40,519 nucleotides of DNA, from NCBI RefSeq assembly GCF_935822925.1, contig NZ_CAKXZS010000050.1:1-40519 (forward strand), written 5' to 3'. Every line of letters starts with the position of its first letter. The stretch's first letter is position 1. The notes below the pieces were generated by a model. It made no database searches. It was not told where the DNA came from and saw nothing but the letters and a program-made list of their open reading frames with translations. Position numbers and translations under genes: made by a program. The stretch comes from Mesorhizobium ventifaucium (GTDB lineage Bacteria; Pseudomonadota; Alphaproteobacteria; Rhizobiales; Rhizobiaceae). Shown in pieces: positions 24,924 through 33,118 of this stretch.

Positions 24924-27587
24924 TCACACCCCGGTGACGAACCCGTCCAGCACGCGTTTCTGGCCGGCCTTGTCGAAATCGATGGTCAGCTTGTTGCCGT
25001 CGATGGCGGCAATGTTGCCGTTGCCGAATTTCTGGTGGAAGACGCGGTCGCCGACGCTGAAGCGGGATGGCGTGTCGGCCACGGACTTGGCGACCAGCTC
25101 GCCGTCGATGGTGCGGCCCTTGATCGAGGTGCGGCCGGCGCCATAGCCACTGTCGGTTTCGCCATAGCCGATGCGCTCGACCTGGTGGCCGGAACGCGAG
25201 CCCCAGTTGCGGTCGGTCGCCTCGGTGCGGTTCTGTTGCGCGCGCTGCCAGCCCGGCGTTGCATAGGTGCTGGAGAAGGCGCCGGATTTTTCTGCGCCGA
25301 CATTGTCGAAGCGCGAAGCGCCATAAGGGTTCTGCCGTCCTGCCCCTTGGCCGCCCCGCCCGGAGGCAAAGGAGCCGCCGCCATAGGCATTGCCGTAACC
25401 GCCGTAGGAGTTGCCGCTCTCGGCGATTTCGACATGGGCTTCCGGCAATTCATCGAGGAAGCGCGACGGGATCGTCGATTGCCACAGGCCGTGGATGCGG
25501 CGGTTGGAGACGAACCACAAATGCAGGTTCTTCTTGGCGCGGGTCAGGCCGACATAGGCCAGCCGCCGCTCTTCCTCCAGCCCGGAGCGGCCGCCCTCGT
25601 CGAGCGCGCGCTGATGCGGGAACAGTCCTTCCTCCCAGCCAGGCAGAAAGACGGTCTCGAATTCGAGGCCCTTGGCCGAATGCAGCGTCATGATGTTGAC
25701 GGCGTCGAGCTCGGCGTTCTGCTCGGCGTCCATCACCAGCGCCACATGTTCGAGGAAGGAGCGCAGCGATTCGTACTCCTCCATGGAGCGGATCAGTTCT
25801 TTAAGGTTTTCCAGCCGGCCCGGAGCTTCCACCGAGCGGTCGTTCTTCCACATGTCGGTATAGCCGCTCTCCTCCAGGATGGTCTCGGCCAGCTCTGTGT
25901 GCGGCGTGGTCTCCAGCGCCTTCTGCCAGCGCTCGAAATTGGCGGCGACTTCACGCAGCGCTGCGCGCGGCTTTGGCTTCAGCTCGTCGCTCTCAGCGAG
26001 TTTTTCCGCAGCCTCCAGCATCGGGATGCGCAGCGCCCTGGCGGTGTCGTGGATCTGGCGGATGGTGGCTTCGCCGAGCCCGCGCTTCGGCACGTTGACG
26101 ATGCGCTCGAAGGCGAGGTCGTCTGCCCCTTGCGCGACGACGCGGAAGAAGGCCAGGGCGTCGCGGATTTCGAGGCGCTCGTAAAAGCGGGGGCCGCCGA
26201 TGACGCGGTAGTTGAGGCCGAGGGTGACGAAGCGATCCTCGAACTCGCGCATTTGGAAGGACGCGCGGACAAGAATGGCCATATCGTTGAGATTGTGCTT
26301 CTGCCGCTGGTAGGCTTCAATGGTTTCGCCGACGGCGCGGGCCTCTTCCTCGGAATCCCAGGCGGCATGGACATGCACCTTCTCGTCATCCTCGGCAACC
26401 TTTTCGGTGAACAGCGTCTTGCCGAAGCGGCTTTCATTGTGGGCGATGAGGTGGGAGGCGGTGCCGAGGATGTGCGCGGTGGAGCGGTAGTTGCGCTCCA
26501 GCCGGATGATCGTGGCGCCGGGGAAATCCTTGTCGAAGCGCAGGATGTTGTCGACCTCGGCCCCGCGCCAGCCATAGATGGACTGGTCGTCGTCGCCGAC
26601 GCAGCAGATGTTGACTTTGCTTTCGCTCACGGCCGCGCGCGAGCTTCGCTCGCTGGCCTCCGCGGGGGCGGCCTGGCCGGCCGGCGCCCGGTCGGGCTTG
26701 CGGCCTTCGGCCGAACGCAAATCCGTTGATGTTGAAGCGCGTCCGGCATCCGGCCGCTGCGCCAGCAGGCGCAGCCACATGTATTGGGCGGTGTTGGTGT
26801 CCTGGTACTCGTCGACGAGAATGTATTTGAAGCGCTTGTGGTATTCCTTCAGCACGTCCGGATTGGCACGGAAGATGCGGATCGGGTGGCACAGAAGATC
26901 GCCAAAGTCGCAGGCGTTCAGCGTCTTCAGCCGCTCCTGATAGGCCTTGTAGAGCTCACGGCCCTTGCCGTTGGCGAAGGCGCGGGCGTCGCCCTCGGCA
27001 ATCTCGGCGGGGCCAAGCCCCTTGTTCTTCCAGCCGTCGATCATCTGGGCGAACTGCTTGGCCGGCCAGCGTTTGTCGTCCAGCCCTTCGGCCTGGATGA
27101 GCTGCTTGATGAGGCGCACGACGTCGTCGGTGTCGAGAATGGTGAAGTCGGATTTGAGCCCGGCAAGCTCGGCGTGGCGGCGCAGCAGCTTCACGCCAAT
27201 CGAGTGGAAGGTGCCGAGCCACGGCATGCCTTCGACATTGCCTTCGCCGATCAGCAGGCCGATGCGCTGCTTCATTTCGCGCGCCGCCTTGTTGGTGAAG
27301 GTGACGGCGAGGATCTGCGACGGGAAGGCCTTGCCGGTGGCGAGGATGTGAGCGATGCGGGTAGTCAAGACGCGCGTCTTGCCGGTGCCGGCGCCGGCCA
27401 GCACCAGAACCGGACCTTCGGTGGTTTCCACCGCCAGCCGCTGCTCGGGGTTGAGCCCGTTCAGATAATCGGGCGCATTGGTATGGCCGCTGCGGGCAGC
27501 CATAGCGCGCGCAGCAATGCCCGACGGGGCCACGGGCCGCGCGTTCGGTTCGTCAAAAAAAGGCATATCTTCCGAAAAGCCGGACAT
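24924..27587 (-). CDS. uvrD: UvrD/PcrA-type superfamily I DNA helicase with in-frame insertion
   Basis: An 887-residue ATP-dependent 3'-5' helicase for repair and replication restart. Motif I is LAGAGTGKT (about 63-71), Ia VTFTNKAAREM, II DEYQD (259-263), III GDDDQSIYGWRGAE (331-344), then the ERNYRS motif IV, the VNIMTLHSAKGLEF motif V and the GLTRAKKNLHLW motif VI. A Gly/Tyr-rich linker lies near 720-740, and a C-terminal Tudor-like segment (GDRVFHQKFGNGNIAAIDGNKLTIDF) ends it. About 46 residues (279-324) lie between motifs II and III, absent from usual members. The start is ATG 27587 or 27566; neither ribosome site is ideal. Confidence 0.95.
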   Translation of the reverse strand: MSGFSEDMPFFDEPNARPVAPSGIAARAMAARSGHTNAPDYLNGLNPEQRLAVETTEGPVLVLAGAGTGKTRVLTTRIAHILATGKAFPSQILAVTFTNKAAREMKQRIGLLIGEGNVEGMPWLGTFHSIGVKLLRRHAELAGLKSDFTILDTDDVVRLIKQLIQAEGLDDKRWPAKQFAQMIDGWKNKGLGPAEIAEGDARAFANGKGRELYKAYQERLKTLNACDFGDLLCHPIRIFRANPDVLKEYHKRFKYILVDEYQDTNTAQYMWLRLLAQRPDAGRASTSTDLRSAEGRKPDRAPAGQAAPAEASERSSRAAVSESKVNICCVGDDDQSIYGWRGAEVDNILRFDKDFPGATIIRLERNYRSTAHILGTASHLIAHNESRFGKTLFTEKVAEDDEKVHVHAAWDSEEEARAVGETIEAYQRQKHNLNDMAILVRASFQMREFEDRFVTLGLNYRVIGGPRFYERLEIRDALAFFRVVAQGADDLAFERIVNVPKRGLGEATIRQIHDTARALRIPMLEAAEKLAESDELKPKPRAALREVAANFERWQKALETTPHTELAETILEESGYTDMWKNDRSVEAPGRLENLKELIRSMEEYESLRSFLEHVALVMDAEQNAELDAVNIMTLHSAKGLEFETVFLPGWEEGLFPHQRALDEGGRSGLEEERRLAYVGLTRAKKNLHLWFVSNRRIHGLWQSTIPSRFLDELPEAHVEIAESGNSYGGYGNAYGGGSFASGRGGQGAGRQNPYGASRFDNVGAEKSGAFSSTYATPGWQRAQQNRTEATDRNWGSRSGHQVERIGYGETDSGYGAGRTSIKGRTIDGELVAKSVADTPSRFSVGDRVFHQKFGNGNIAAIDGNKLTIDFDKAGQKRVLDGFVTGV
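26616..26753 (-). repeat. In-frame palindrome-rich insertion inside the helicase gene
   Basis: The insertion adds about 46 residues rich in Ala, Arg, Ser and Pro without breaking the frame. The DNA holds GCGAGC-ttc-GCTCGC (26639-26653) and CGGCC-ttc-GGCCG (26701-26713), the latter nested within a longer TTGCG...CGCAA pair. Its high self-complementarity recalls coding palindromic elements such as the Rickettsia RPEs. Confidence 0.6.
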
Positions 27588-27889
27588 CTCCCCCGAATGT
27601 AGTGATTCGGCAGCGAAAGGCCAGAAGTGTCTCCGTTTTGTTCTCTGTCCAGCCGGGGGGAGTTACAAATCCGATGGCACGCCAGCCATAGCGCCGGCCT
27701 GCTCGACAGGCACGGCGGGTCGGAGAAAGTGGGACAGCGCACCAGTTCGAACGGTGTCATCCTGGACCAGCCGCCGGTCTGGCGGACCTGCACTTGTGTC
27801 AGCAGCGCCTCACTCATCCGTGACTGGACCGTGCGGGCTGCTACCCTATCTTGCGCGGCGGACATGTTCCCGAAGCCGAGGAGAGCGCA
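27588..27889. other. 302-base gap with no recognisable gene
   Basis: Divergent spacer between the helicase and hydrolase genes. Reading frames here lack ribosome sites and family features. No clear promoter, terminator or repeat was found, beyond a GAGGAGAG ribosome site at its right edge for the hydrolase. Confidence 0.5.
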
Positions 27890-28795
27890 ATGACAAAACC
27901 GAGCCCTGCCAGCCCAGCCGTGAAGAGACCCGCCATTACCCAGGCGATGATCGACGCCTATGACGAATACACGCATCTGACGCTCGACCGGCGGCGCTTC
28001 ATGGAACAGTTGACCAGGCTTGCCGGATCAGGTGCCGCTGCCGCAGCAATCGCACCGCTGCTGGCGGCGAATTCAGCCCGGGCGGCGATTATTGCCGAGG
28101 ACGATTCACGCGTGACGGGCGAGGACATCAGCCATCCCGGCAGCGGTGGCGAGATGAAGGGCTATCTGGTCAAGCCAGCCAGCCAGTCCGGTAAGCTCGG
28201 CACCGTCATCGTCGTGCACGAGAACAGGGGGCTCAACCCGCATATACGCGATGTGGCGCGGCGCGTGGCGCTGGAAGGATTTGTGGCGCTTGCCCCGGAC
28301 TTCCTGTCACCCCTGGGCGGCACGCCGGCCGACGAAGACAAGGCGCGTGACCAGTTTTCCAAACTCGATGCGGCGCAGACCGTCGCCAATGCGGTCGCAA
28401 CGGTGGCTTTCCTCAGGGGCCGCGAGGATGGCAACGGCAAGGTCGGCGCGGTCGGCTTCTGCTGGGGCGGCGGCACGGTAAACATGCTGGCGGTCAATGC
28501 GCCGGATCTGGCTGCCGCCGTCGCTTACTACGGCATGCAGCCGAAGGCCGAGGATGTGCCGAAGATCAAGGCGGCGCTGCTGCTGCATTATGCCGGGCTC
28601 GACACCCGCATCAATGCCGGCATCGACGCCTTTAGGAAGGAGCTCGATGCGGCCGAGGTCGAGTACACGCTCTATGTCTATGAAGGTGCCAATCATGCCT
28701 TCAACAATGACACGTCAGCGGCCCGCTACGACAAGAACGCGGCCGACCTCGCCTGGGGCCGGACGATCGCCTTTCTCAAGGAGAAGCTTGCCTGA
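27890..28795 (+). CDS. Dienelactone-hydrolase-family protein with Tat-like signal
   Basis: A 301-residue alpha/beta hydrolase. Residues 30-66 look like a Tat signal (DRRRFMEQLTRLAG then a hydrophobic Ala-rich stretch). The catalytic domain begins near 85 with GYLVKPA and VIVVHENRGLN. The nucleophile Cys191 sits in GAVGFCWGGG, and the His in GANHAFNND. Members hydrolyse dienelactone or related esters; the exported location suggests another ester substrate. GAGGAGAG precedes the ATG at 27890. It is convergent with the EamA gene with no gap. Confidence 0.93.
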   Translation: MTKPSPASPAVKRPAITQAMIDAYDEYTHLTLDRRRFMEQLTRLAGSGAAAAAIAPLLAANSARAAIIAEDDSRVTGEDISHPGSGGEMKGYLVKPASQSGKLGTVIVVHENRGLNPHIRDVARRVALEGFVALAPDFLSPLGGTPADEDKARDQFSKLDAAQTVANAVATVAFLRGREDGNGKVGAVGFCWGGGTVNMLAVNAPDLAAAVAYYGMQPKAEDVPKIKAALLLHYAGLDTRINAGIDAFRKELDAAEVEYTLYVYEGANHAFNNDTSAARYDKNAADLAWGRTIAFLKEKLA

Positions 28796-29716
28796 TCAGG
28801 CATTTGCCGGTTTGTGGAAAGCGACGCCGGCCACCACCAGCGCGATGCCGATGCAATCGATAGGGCTGGGTATCTGGCGGAGCACAATGACGCCGATCAG
28901 CGTGGCGGTGACCGGCAGCAACGACAGCATCAGCGCGAAGCTCGATCGCGGCAGCCGCGACATGGCAAGCTGGTCGCAGATATAGGGGATGACCGAGGAG
29001 CAGATGCCGACGCCGATGGCGGCGATGAGCAGTGGCGGCGCCGAGAAGGCCGGCAGCGCTTCGGTGAAGCCGATCGGCAGCACGATGAGGCAGGCGACCG
29101 CCATGGCGGCACCCAGGCCGGCGATGCCGTCGCCAGCGCCGGCGCGGGCAACGCGATGGCCAAGCAAGATGTAGCCGACGAACAGCGCGCCGTTGAGAAA
29201 AGCCCAGAACAGGCCGATCGGGTCGCTTGACCATTTGACGTCGATCAGCAGCAAGGTGCCGATGACGGCAACGGCAAGGGCGGCGAGATTGCGCGGGCTT
29301 CTGACGCCGACCAGCGCGACGCCGATGGTGCCGACGAATTCGATCGCCGCGACCAGCGAGATCGGCAAGCGCTCGAGCGCCAGGTAGAAGGCGCAATTCA
29401 TCACGCCGAGGCAAGCGCCAAAAGCGAGAAGCAGCAGCCGTGTCGGCCGGTCGGCGCGGGTGACGACCGTCCAGGGCCGGGTCAGCGGCGCGAAGACCAG
29501 GGCGGCCGTGACGATGCGCAGCCAGGCCATGCCGAGCACGCCGACATGCGGGAAAAGCAGCACGGCGAATGCCGGCCCGAGATAATGGAACACGGCGCTG
29601 ACGCCGAACCAGACATGCGGCGGCAGCGATGTCGCCAGCCTGCCAAAGACAGGGCCGGCGGGGGCAGGGAGTGCAGCAGGGGCAGGTGCAGCAGGGGCTT
29701 GTGCGGGATTTTCCAT
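28796..29716 (-). CDS. EamA-family (DMT) transporter, RhtA-like exporter
   Basis: A 306-residue inner-membrane protein with ten predicted helices in two EamA repeats, after a Pro/Ala-rich 25-residue N-terminus. Motifs include NCAFYLALERLPISLVAAIEF in the first half and SSVIPYICDQLAMSRLPRSS in the second, as in RhtA-type threonine/homoserine exporters. It is divergent from an Lrp/AsnC regulator, a common pairing for amino acid exporters, so amino acid export is likely. Substrate is inferred. Confidence 0.92.
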   Translation of the reverse strand: MENPAQAPAAPAPAALPAPAGPVFGRLATSLPPHVWFGVSAVFHYLGPAFAVLLFPHVGVLGMAWLRIVTAALVFAPLTRPWTVVTRADRPTRLLLLAFGACLGVMNCAFYLALERLPISLVAAIEFVGTIGVALVGVRSPRNLAALAVAVIGTLLLIDVKWSSDPIGLFWAFLNGALFVGYILLGHRVARAGAGDGIAGLGAAMAVACLIVLPIGFTEALPAFSAPPLLIAAIGVGICSSVIPYICDQLAMSRLPRSSFALMLSLLPVTATLIGVIVLRQIPSPIDCIGIALVVAGVAFHKPANA

Positions 29717-29805
29717 GCGATCAGTATCGCAGGCGATCGTTCCGGTTTATATGGATAATGTTCAGCCAAAGGGACCGTCGATTTTCCAAGGCCAAGGAGT
29801 TTTCC

Positions 29806-30285
29806 CTGAAACGCCTTCGAAACGAAAATGCCGACCTGGATGCGGCTGACCTGAAGATCCTGCGCCTGCTGGAAAAAGATGCGCGCACCAGCATCGCCGA
29901 ACTGGCGCGCTCGGTCGGCCTGTCGGCGCCGAGCGTGGCCGAACGCATCAAGCGGCTGCAGGAGAGCGGCGTGATCGAGGCCTACACGGTGCGGATCAAC
30001 CCGGCCGCGCTCGGCATGAAGCTGTCGGCATGGCTGCGAATCAGGCCGGTGCCCGGGCAGTTGGCCGTGGTCGCCGAGATCATCCGCGACTTGCCGGAAA
30101 TCGCCCAGTGCGATCGGGTGACCGGCGAGGACTGTTTCATCGCGCTGGCGCATGTCGGCTCGGTGGCCGAACTCGAACGGGTGATCGACCGCATCATTCC
30201 GTTTGCGATGACCAACACCGCGATCATCCAGTCGTCACCGGTGGTGGCGCGTTCGCCGCTGGCGGCAGTGAAGCGGCCGCCGTGA
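29806..30285 (+). CDS. Lrp/AsnC-family regulator, probable CTG start
   Basis: A regulator of about 159 residues. The HTH is TSIAELARSVGLSAPSVAERIKRL and the RAM domain runs from about 75 to 140 (IRPVPGQLAVVAEIIRDL, CDRVTGEDCFIALAHV). The best start is CTG at 29806, six bases after AAGGAG (29794-29799), giving the usual family N-terminus. The in-frame ATG at 29758 lacks a ribosome site and overlaps a TATGGATAAT sequence that could be a -10 element. It likely controls the divergent exporter in response to an amino acid. Confidence 0.9.
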   Translation: MKRLRNENADLDAADLKILRLLEKDARTSIAELARSVGLSAPSVAERIKRLQESGVIEAYTVRINPAALGMKLSAWLRIRPVPGQLAVVAEIIRDLPEIAQCDRVTGEDCFIALAHVGSVAELERVIDRIIPFAMTNTAIIQSSPVVARSPLAAVKRPP

Positions 30286-30321
30286 TGCTTAGGGGCGAGT
30301 GAGCATCTGTCAGCAAGGCAC

Positions 30322-30547
30322 CATTGGCGAAGCTGCCAATCTCCCCCCTTGCGGGACCCTTGCGGAGGAGATGCCCGGCAGGGTAGAGGCGGTGCTGTCC
30401 CTCCGACCTGTCAACTTATCGGAGCCAAGCCCTCAGGCAGGTTCTCGGTTGGAAGGGTAAGTCGAAGTTGGCGATCCTTCCCTCTGTCCTGCCGGACATC
30501 TCCCCCGCAAGGGGGGAGATTGGATTTCGCTTCGGCTTTCGCCAATG
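30322..30547. mobile_element. MITE-like palindromic element, 226 bp
   Basis: Outer arms CATTGGCG/CGCCAATG, then the perfect 18-bp pair AATCTCCCCCCTTGCGGG (30338-30355) and its complement (30504-30521), and an imperfect inner pair GGAGATGCCCGGCAGGG/CCTGCCGGACATCTCC. It has no coding capacity. It fills most of the 306-base gap 30286-30591 after the Lrp gene, where no gene is seen. A large folded RNA would form if transcribed. Confidence 0.7.
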
Positions 30548-30591
30548 ATCGATGCTGGAAGGCAAGCGGGGCAGGCATCTTCCCGCCCCGA

Positions 30592-30789
30592 TCAGGCATG
30601 GCCGCGCTTCATCCGCGCTTGCTTCAGGATGGCGCGCCAGCGGATCATGGCGAAAGGGATCGGCTCGTTGTTGTTGGCGATGGTAAAAATTTCGTTGTTG
30701 AGGTTCTTCAGCGATCGCCAGAAATCATAGTCGCTGATGCGTGGGTCGGCCGCCAGCCTGTCCGCCTCGACCTTGATATCGGTTTTCAT
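30592..30789 (-). CDS. Small protein of unknown function
   Basis: A 65-residue protein from the ATG at 30789, preceded by GGGGAACG. It is helical and basic at its end, with ISDYDFWRSLKNLNNEIFTI, then ANNNEPIPFAMIRWRAILK. I do not recognise the family. The conserved-looking aromatic core makes a real gene likely. It lies between a MITE-like element and the thioesterase gene. Confidence 0.6.
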   Translation of the reverse strand: MKTDIKVEADRLAADPRISDYDFWRSLKNLNNEIFTIANNNEPIPFAMIRWRAILKQARMKRGHA

Positions 30790-30931
30790 GCACGTTCCCC
30801 GAACCGCTTCAGCCCCCGCCGCCCGTATCGCAATGCGGACGATTCTCGAACGCCGCGCTGAGTCGTTCAATGCCTCAATTCGGCTGTTCACGTTAAAATC
30901 CTGGTAAGGTTAACGGCGGTCTGACTGCGGT

Positions 30932-31417
30932 TCACGCGTTCTTGCGACGAATACCGATCGAACGGCCGGCGCGCTCGGGCATCGGCAGCGCCGCGTGGGC
31001 GGCGCGCATGACTTCGACCTTGGCCAGGACATCGGCCGGGAACGGCGCCACCTTCGGTCCGGACATGTCGACATGCAGCGACAATGATTCGGACGTGGCG
31101 GCGAGCCAGCCGTCGATATGGCGGATTTCCTGGTAGGCTCTCAGCCGCTTGTCGTCATTGTCGAGGAGTTGGAACGAGACGTCGACCTTGTGGTCGAGAT
31201 GCAACTCCCTGACATAGCAGACATGGACTTCCGCCGTGTAGATGGTCAGCCGCCGCTGCTGCACGTAATCCGGCCCCATCCCCATTAGTTCGAACGCTTC
31301 GTCGGAGCAGCGGTCGAACAGCACGTTGTAATAGGCCATGTTGAGATGGCCGTTATAGTCGATCCAGTCTTTTTCGATGGCCATGGCAGGAGAGACGAAG
31401 GGGGCGGGGATGGACAT
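30932..31417 (-). CDS. Hotdog-fold acyl-CoA thioesterase
   Basis: A 161-residue 4HBT-family protein. The active-site helix is DWIDYNGHLNMAYYNVLFDRCSDEAF, with the catalytic Asp/Asn and His region, followed by VHVCYVRELHLDHKVDV and a C-terminal strand. The form resembles betaine/carnitine-pathway thioesterases of alphaproteobacteria, but no carnitine gene is nearby. AAGGAAG precedes the ATG at 31417. It is divergent from the D-lactate-type dehydrogenase across a compound repeat. Confidence 0.87.
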   Translation of the reverse strand: MSIPAPFVSPAMAIEKDWIDYNGHLNMAYYNVLFDRCSDEAFELMGMGPDYVQQRRLTIYTAEVHVCYVRELHLDHKVDVSFQLLDNDDKRLRAYQEIRHIDGWLAATSESLSLHVDMSGPKVAPFPADVLAKVEVMRAAHAALPMPERAGRSIGIRRKNA

Positions 31418-31451
31418 CGAAAACTTCCTTCTCGCTGGACAGGACGTGAGA

Positions 31452-31554
31452 CTAGAGCGACGTGCGTCCAATTGGACGCACAAAGTACGCTCTAGCACGT
31501 TGAATCTTCGCATCGTGCCTTCCGAAAATCGATTTCGATTTTCGGGCCGATGCG
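31452..31554. repeat. Compound palindromic intergenic repeat
   Basis: Two nested hairpins sit side by side. The first has arms CTAGAGCG (31452-31459) and CGCTCTAG (31488-31495) around the perfect 18-bp palindrome TGCGTCCAATTGGACGCA (31463-31480). The second has CGCATCG/CGATGCG outside CCGAAAATCG-attt-CGATTTTCGG (31522-31545). Confidence 0.75.
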
Positions 31555-31582
31555 ATAGGCATCCATAAGTCCATAACAAGGG

Positions 31583-31596
31583 TGGACACTTGTCCA
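31583..31596. promoter_or_regulatory. Dyad TGGACA-CT-TGTCCA upstream of FAD-linked dehydrogenase
   Basis: A perfect six-base dyad ends 15 bases before the dehydrogenase ATG and directly before its GGAGG site. The form resembles GntR/FadR-type operators; binding would block expression. No such regulator is adjacent. Confidence 0.45.
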
Positions 31597-31611
31597 TTCG
31601 CGGAGGAAACG

Positions 31612-33024
31612 ATGGCTCTGAGCGACCTCAATCCGGTCGAGCGCAACGAAGAAGGCATCGCCGCGGTGCTCGGCATCCTCAAGCAGCGGCTCGGCGAGCG
31701 GTTCCAGACCGGGCAGGCGATCCGCACCCAGCACGCGCATACCACCACCTACATTCCGACCCAGGCGCCGGACGGCGTGGCATTTCCGGAGACGACGGCG
31801 GAGGTGCAGGAGATCGTGTCGGCCTGCGCCGCGCACCGCGTGCCGGTGATCGCCTTCGGCGTCGGCTCCTCGCTGGAGGGCCATACCAACGCGCCGGGCG
31901 GCGGCATTTCTGTCGATACGTCGCGCATGAACCGCATCCTCGCGGTCAACCCGCAGGATCTCGACTGCACGGTCGAGCCCGGTGTGACGCGCGAAGATCT
32001 CAACCGGCACCTGCGCGACACCGGCCTGTTCTTTCCGATCGATCCGGGCGCCAATGCATCGCTCGGCGGCATGGCGGCGACGCGGGCGTCCGGCACCAAT
32101 GCGGTGCGCTACGGCACGATGCGCGAGAATGTGTTGTCGCTGACGGCAGTAATGGCCGACGGCGAGACGGTGACGACCGGCAAGCGCGCAAAAAAGAGCT
32201 CGGCCGGCTACGATCTGACGCGGCTCCTGATCGGCTCCGAAGGCACGCTCGGCATCATCACCGAGCTGACGCTCAAGCTGCAGGGCATTCCGCAGGCGAT
32301 TTCCGGCGGCGTCTGCCCGTTTCCAAGCGTCGAGGCGGCCTGCAACGCGGTGATCGCGACAGTCCAGATGGGCATTCCGGTGGCGCGCATCGAGCTGGTC
32401 AATGCGCTGCAGATGCGGGCTATGAAGAGCTATTCGAAACTCGATTACCCGGAGAGCCCGTGCCTATTCGTCGAATTCCATGGCAGCGACGCCGGCGTTG
32501 CCGAGCAGGCCGAAACCTTCGGTACGATCGCCGAAGAATATGGCGGCGGACCATTCCTGTGGACCAGCGTCGCCGAGGAACGGACGAAGCTGTGGAAGGC
32601 CAGGCACGACGCCTATTGGTCGTCGCTGACGCTCAGGCCGGGCGCCAAAGGGCTGTCGACCGACGTCTGCGTGCCGATCTCGCGCTTTGCCGAATGCGTC
32701 ACGCAAACCGAGGCCGACATCGCCGAGATGGGACTGATCGCGCCGATCGTCGGCCACGCCGGTGACGGCAATTTCCATGTGCTGGTGCTGATGGACGTGG
32801 ACGATCCGAAGGAAATCGCCGCAACGGAAGGGTTTGTCGCGCGGCTGAACATGCGGGCGATCGGCATGGATGGAACCTGCACCGGCGAGCACGGCATCGG
32901 ACAAGGCAAGATCGGCTTCCTGCGCCATGAACTCGGCCACAGCGTCGACATCATGCGCACGATCAAGCGGGCGCTCGATCCGCTTGATATCATGAACCCT
33001 GGGAAGATATTGCCCGCCGACTAG
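31612..33024 (+). CDS. FAD-linked D-lactate dehydrogenase/glycolate oxidase-type enzyme
   Basis: A 470-residue flavoprotein of the FAD-binding type 4 family. The FAD domain has VIAFGVGSSLEGHTNAPGGG, DPGANASLGGMAATRASGTNAVRYG and LLIGSEGTLGIITELTLKL. The C-terminal oxidase cap has VGHAGDGNFHVLVLMD, whose His residues bind substrate/metal, and CTGEHGIGQGKIGFL. It oxidises a 2-hydroxy acid, most likely D-lactate, and passes electrons to cytochrome c or quinone. GGAGG precedes the ATG at 31612. A glycolate oxidase GlcD role is possible, but GlcE/GlcF are absent. Confidence 0.94.
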   Translation: MALSDLNPVERNEEGIAAVLGILKQRLGERFQTGQAIRTQHAHTTTYIPTQAPDGVAFPETTAEVQEIVSACAAHRVPVIAFGVGSSLEGHTNAPGGGISVDTSRMNRILAVNPQDLDCTVEPGVTREDLNRHLRDTGLFFPIDPGANASLGGMAATRASGTNAVRYGTMRENVLSLTAVMADGETVTTGKRAKKSSAGYDLTRLLIGSEGTLGIITELTLKLQGIPQAISGGVCPFPSVEAACNAVIATVQMGIPVARIELVNALQMRAMKSYSKLDYPESPCLFVEFHGSDAGVAEQAETFGTIAEEYGGGPFLWTSVAEERTKLWKARHDAYWSSLTLRPGAKGLSTDVCVPISRFAECVTQTEADIAEMGLIAPIVGHAGDGNFHVLVLMDVDDPKEIAATEGFVARLNMRAIGMDGTCTGEHGIGQGKIGFLRHELGHSVDIMRTIKRALDPLDIMNPGKILPAD

Positions 33025-33118
33025 AGCCTTTTGCTCTTGGGGCGATCGATTTGCCTCTTTATAGACACGTGGATGCGGATAAAGTGCGGCTGATTTTCAA
33101 TCAACTGCTTGGGAGTTG

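Noticed and set aside
27461..27976. A 171-residue minus-strand reading frame over the helicase/hydrolase gap
   Set aside because: It overlaps two real genes, has no ribosome site and shows no recognisable domain.
30890..30925. Possible CtrA-type site (TTAA...TTAA) before the small gene
   Set aside because: The two TTAA halves are 13 bases apart, not the seven needed, and the second half does not fit at the right spacing.
33019..33045. Terminator after the D-lactate-type dehydrogenase (AGAGC-ctttt-GCTCT)
   Set aside because: The stem is only five base pairs and is followed by G-rich sequence rather than a T-run.
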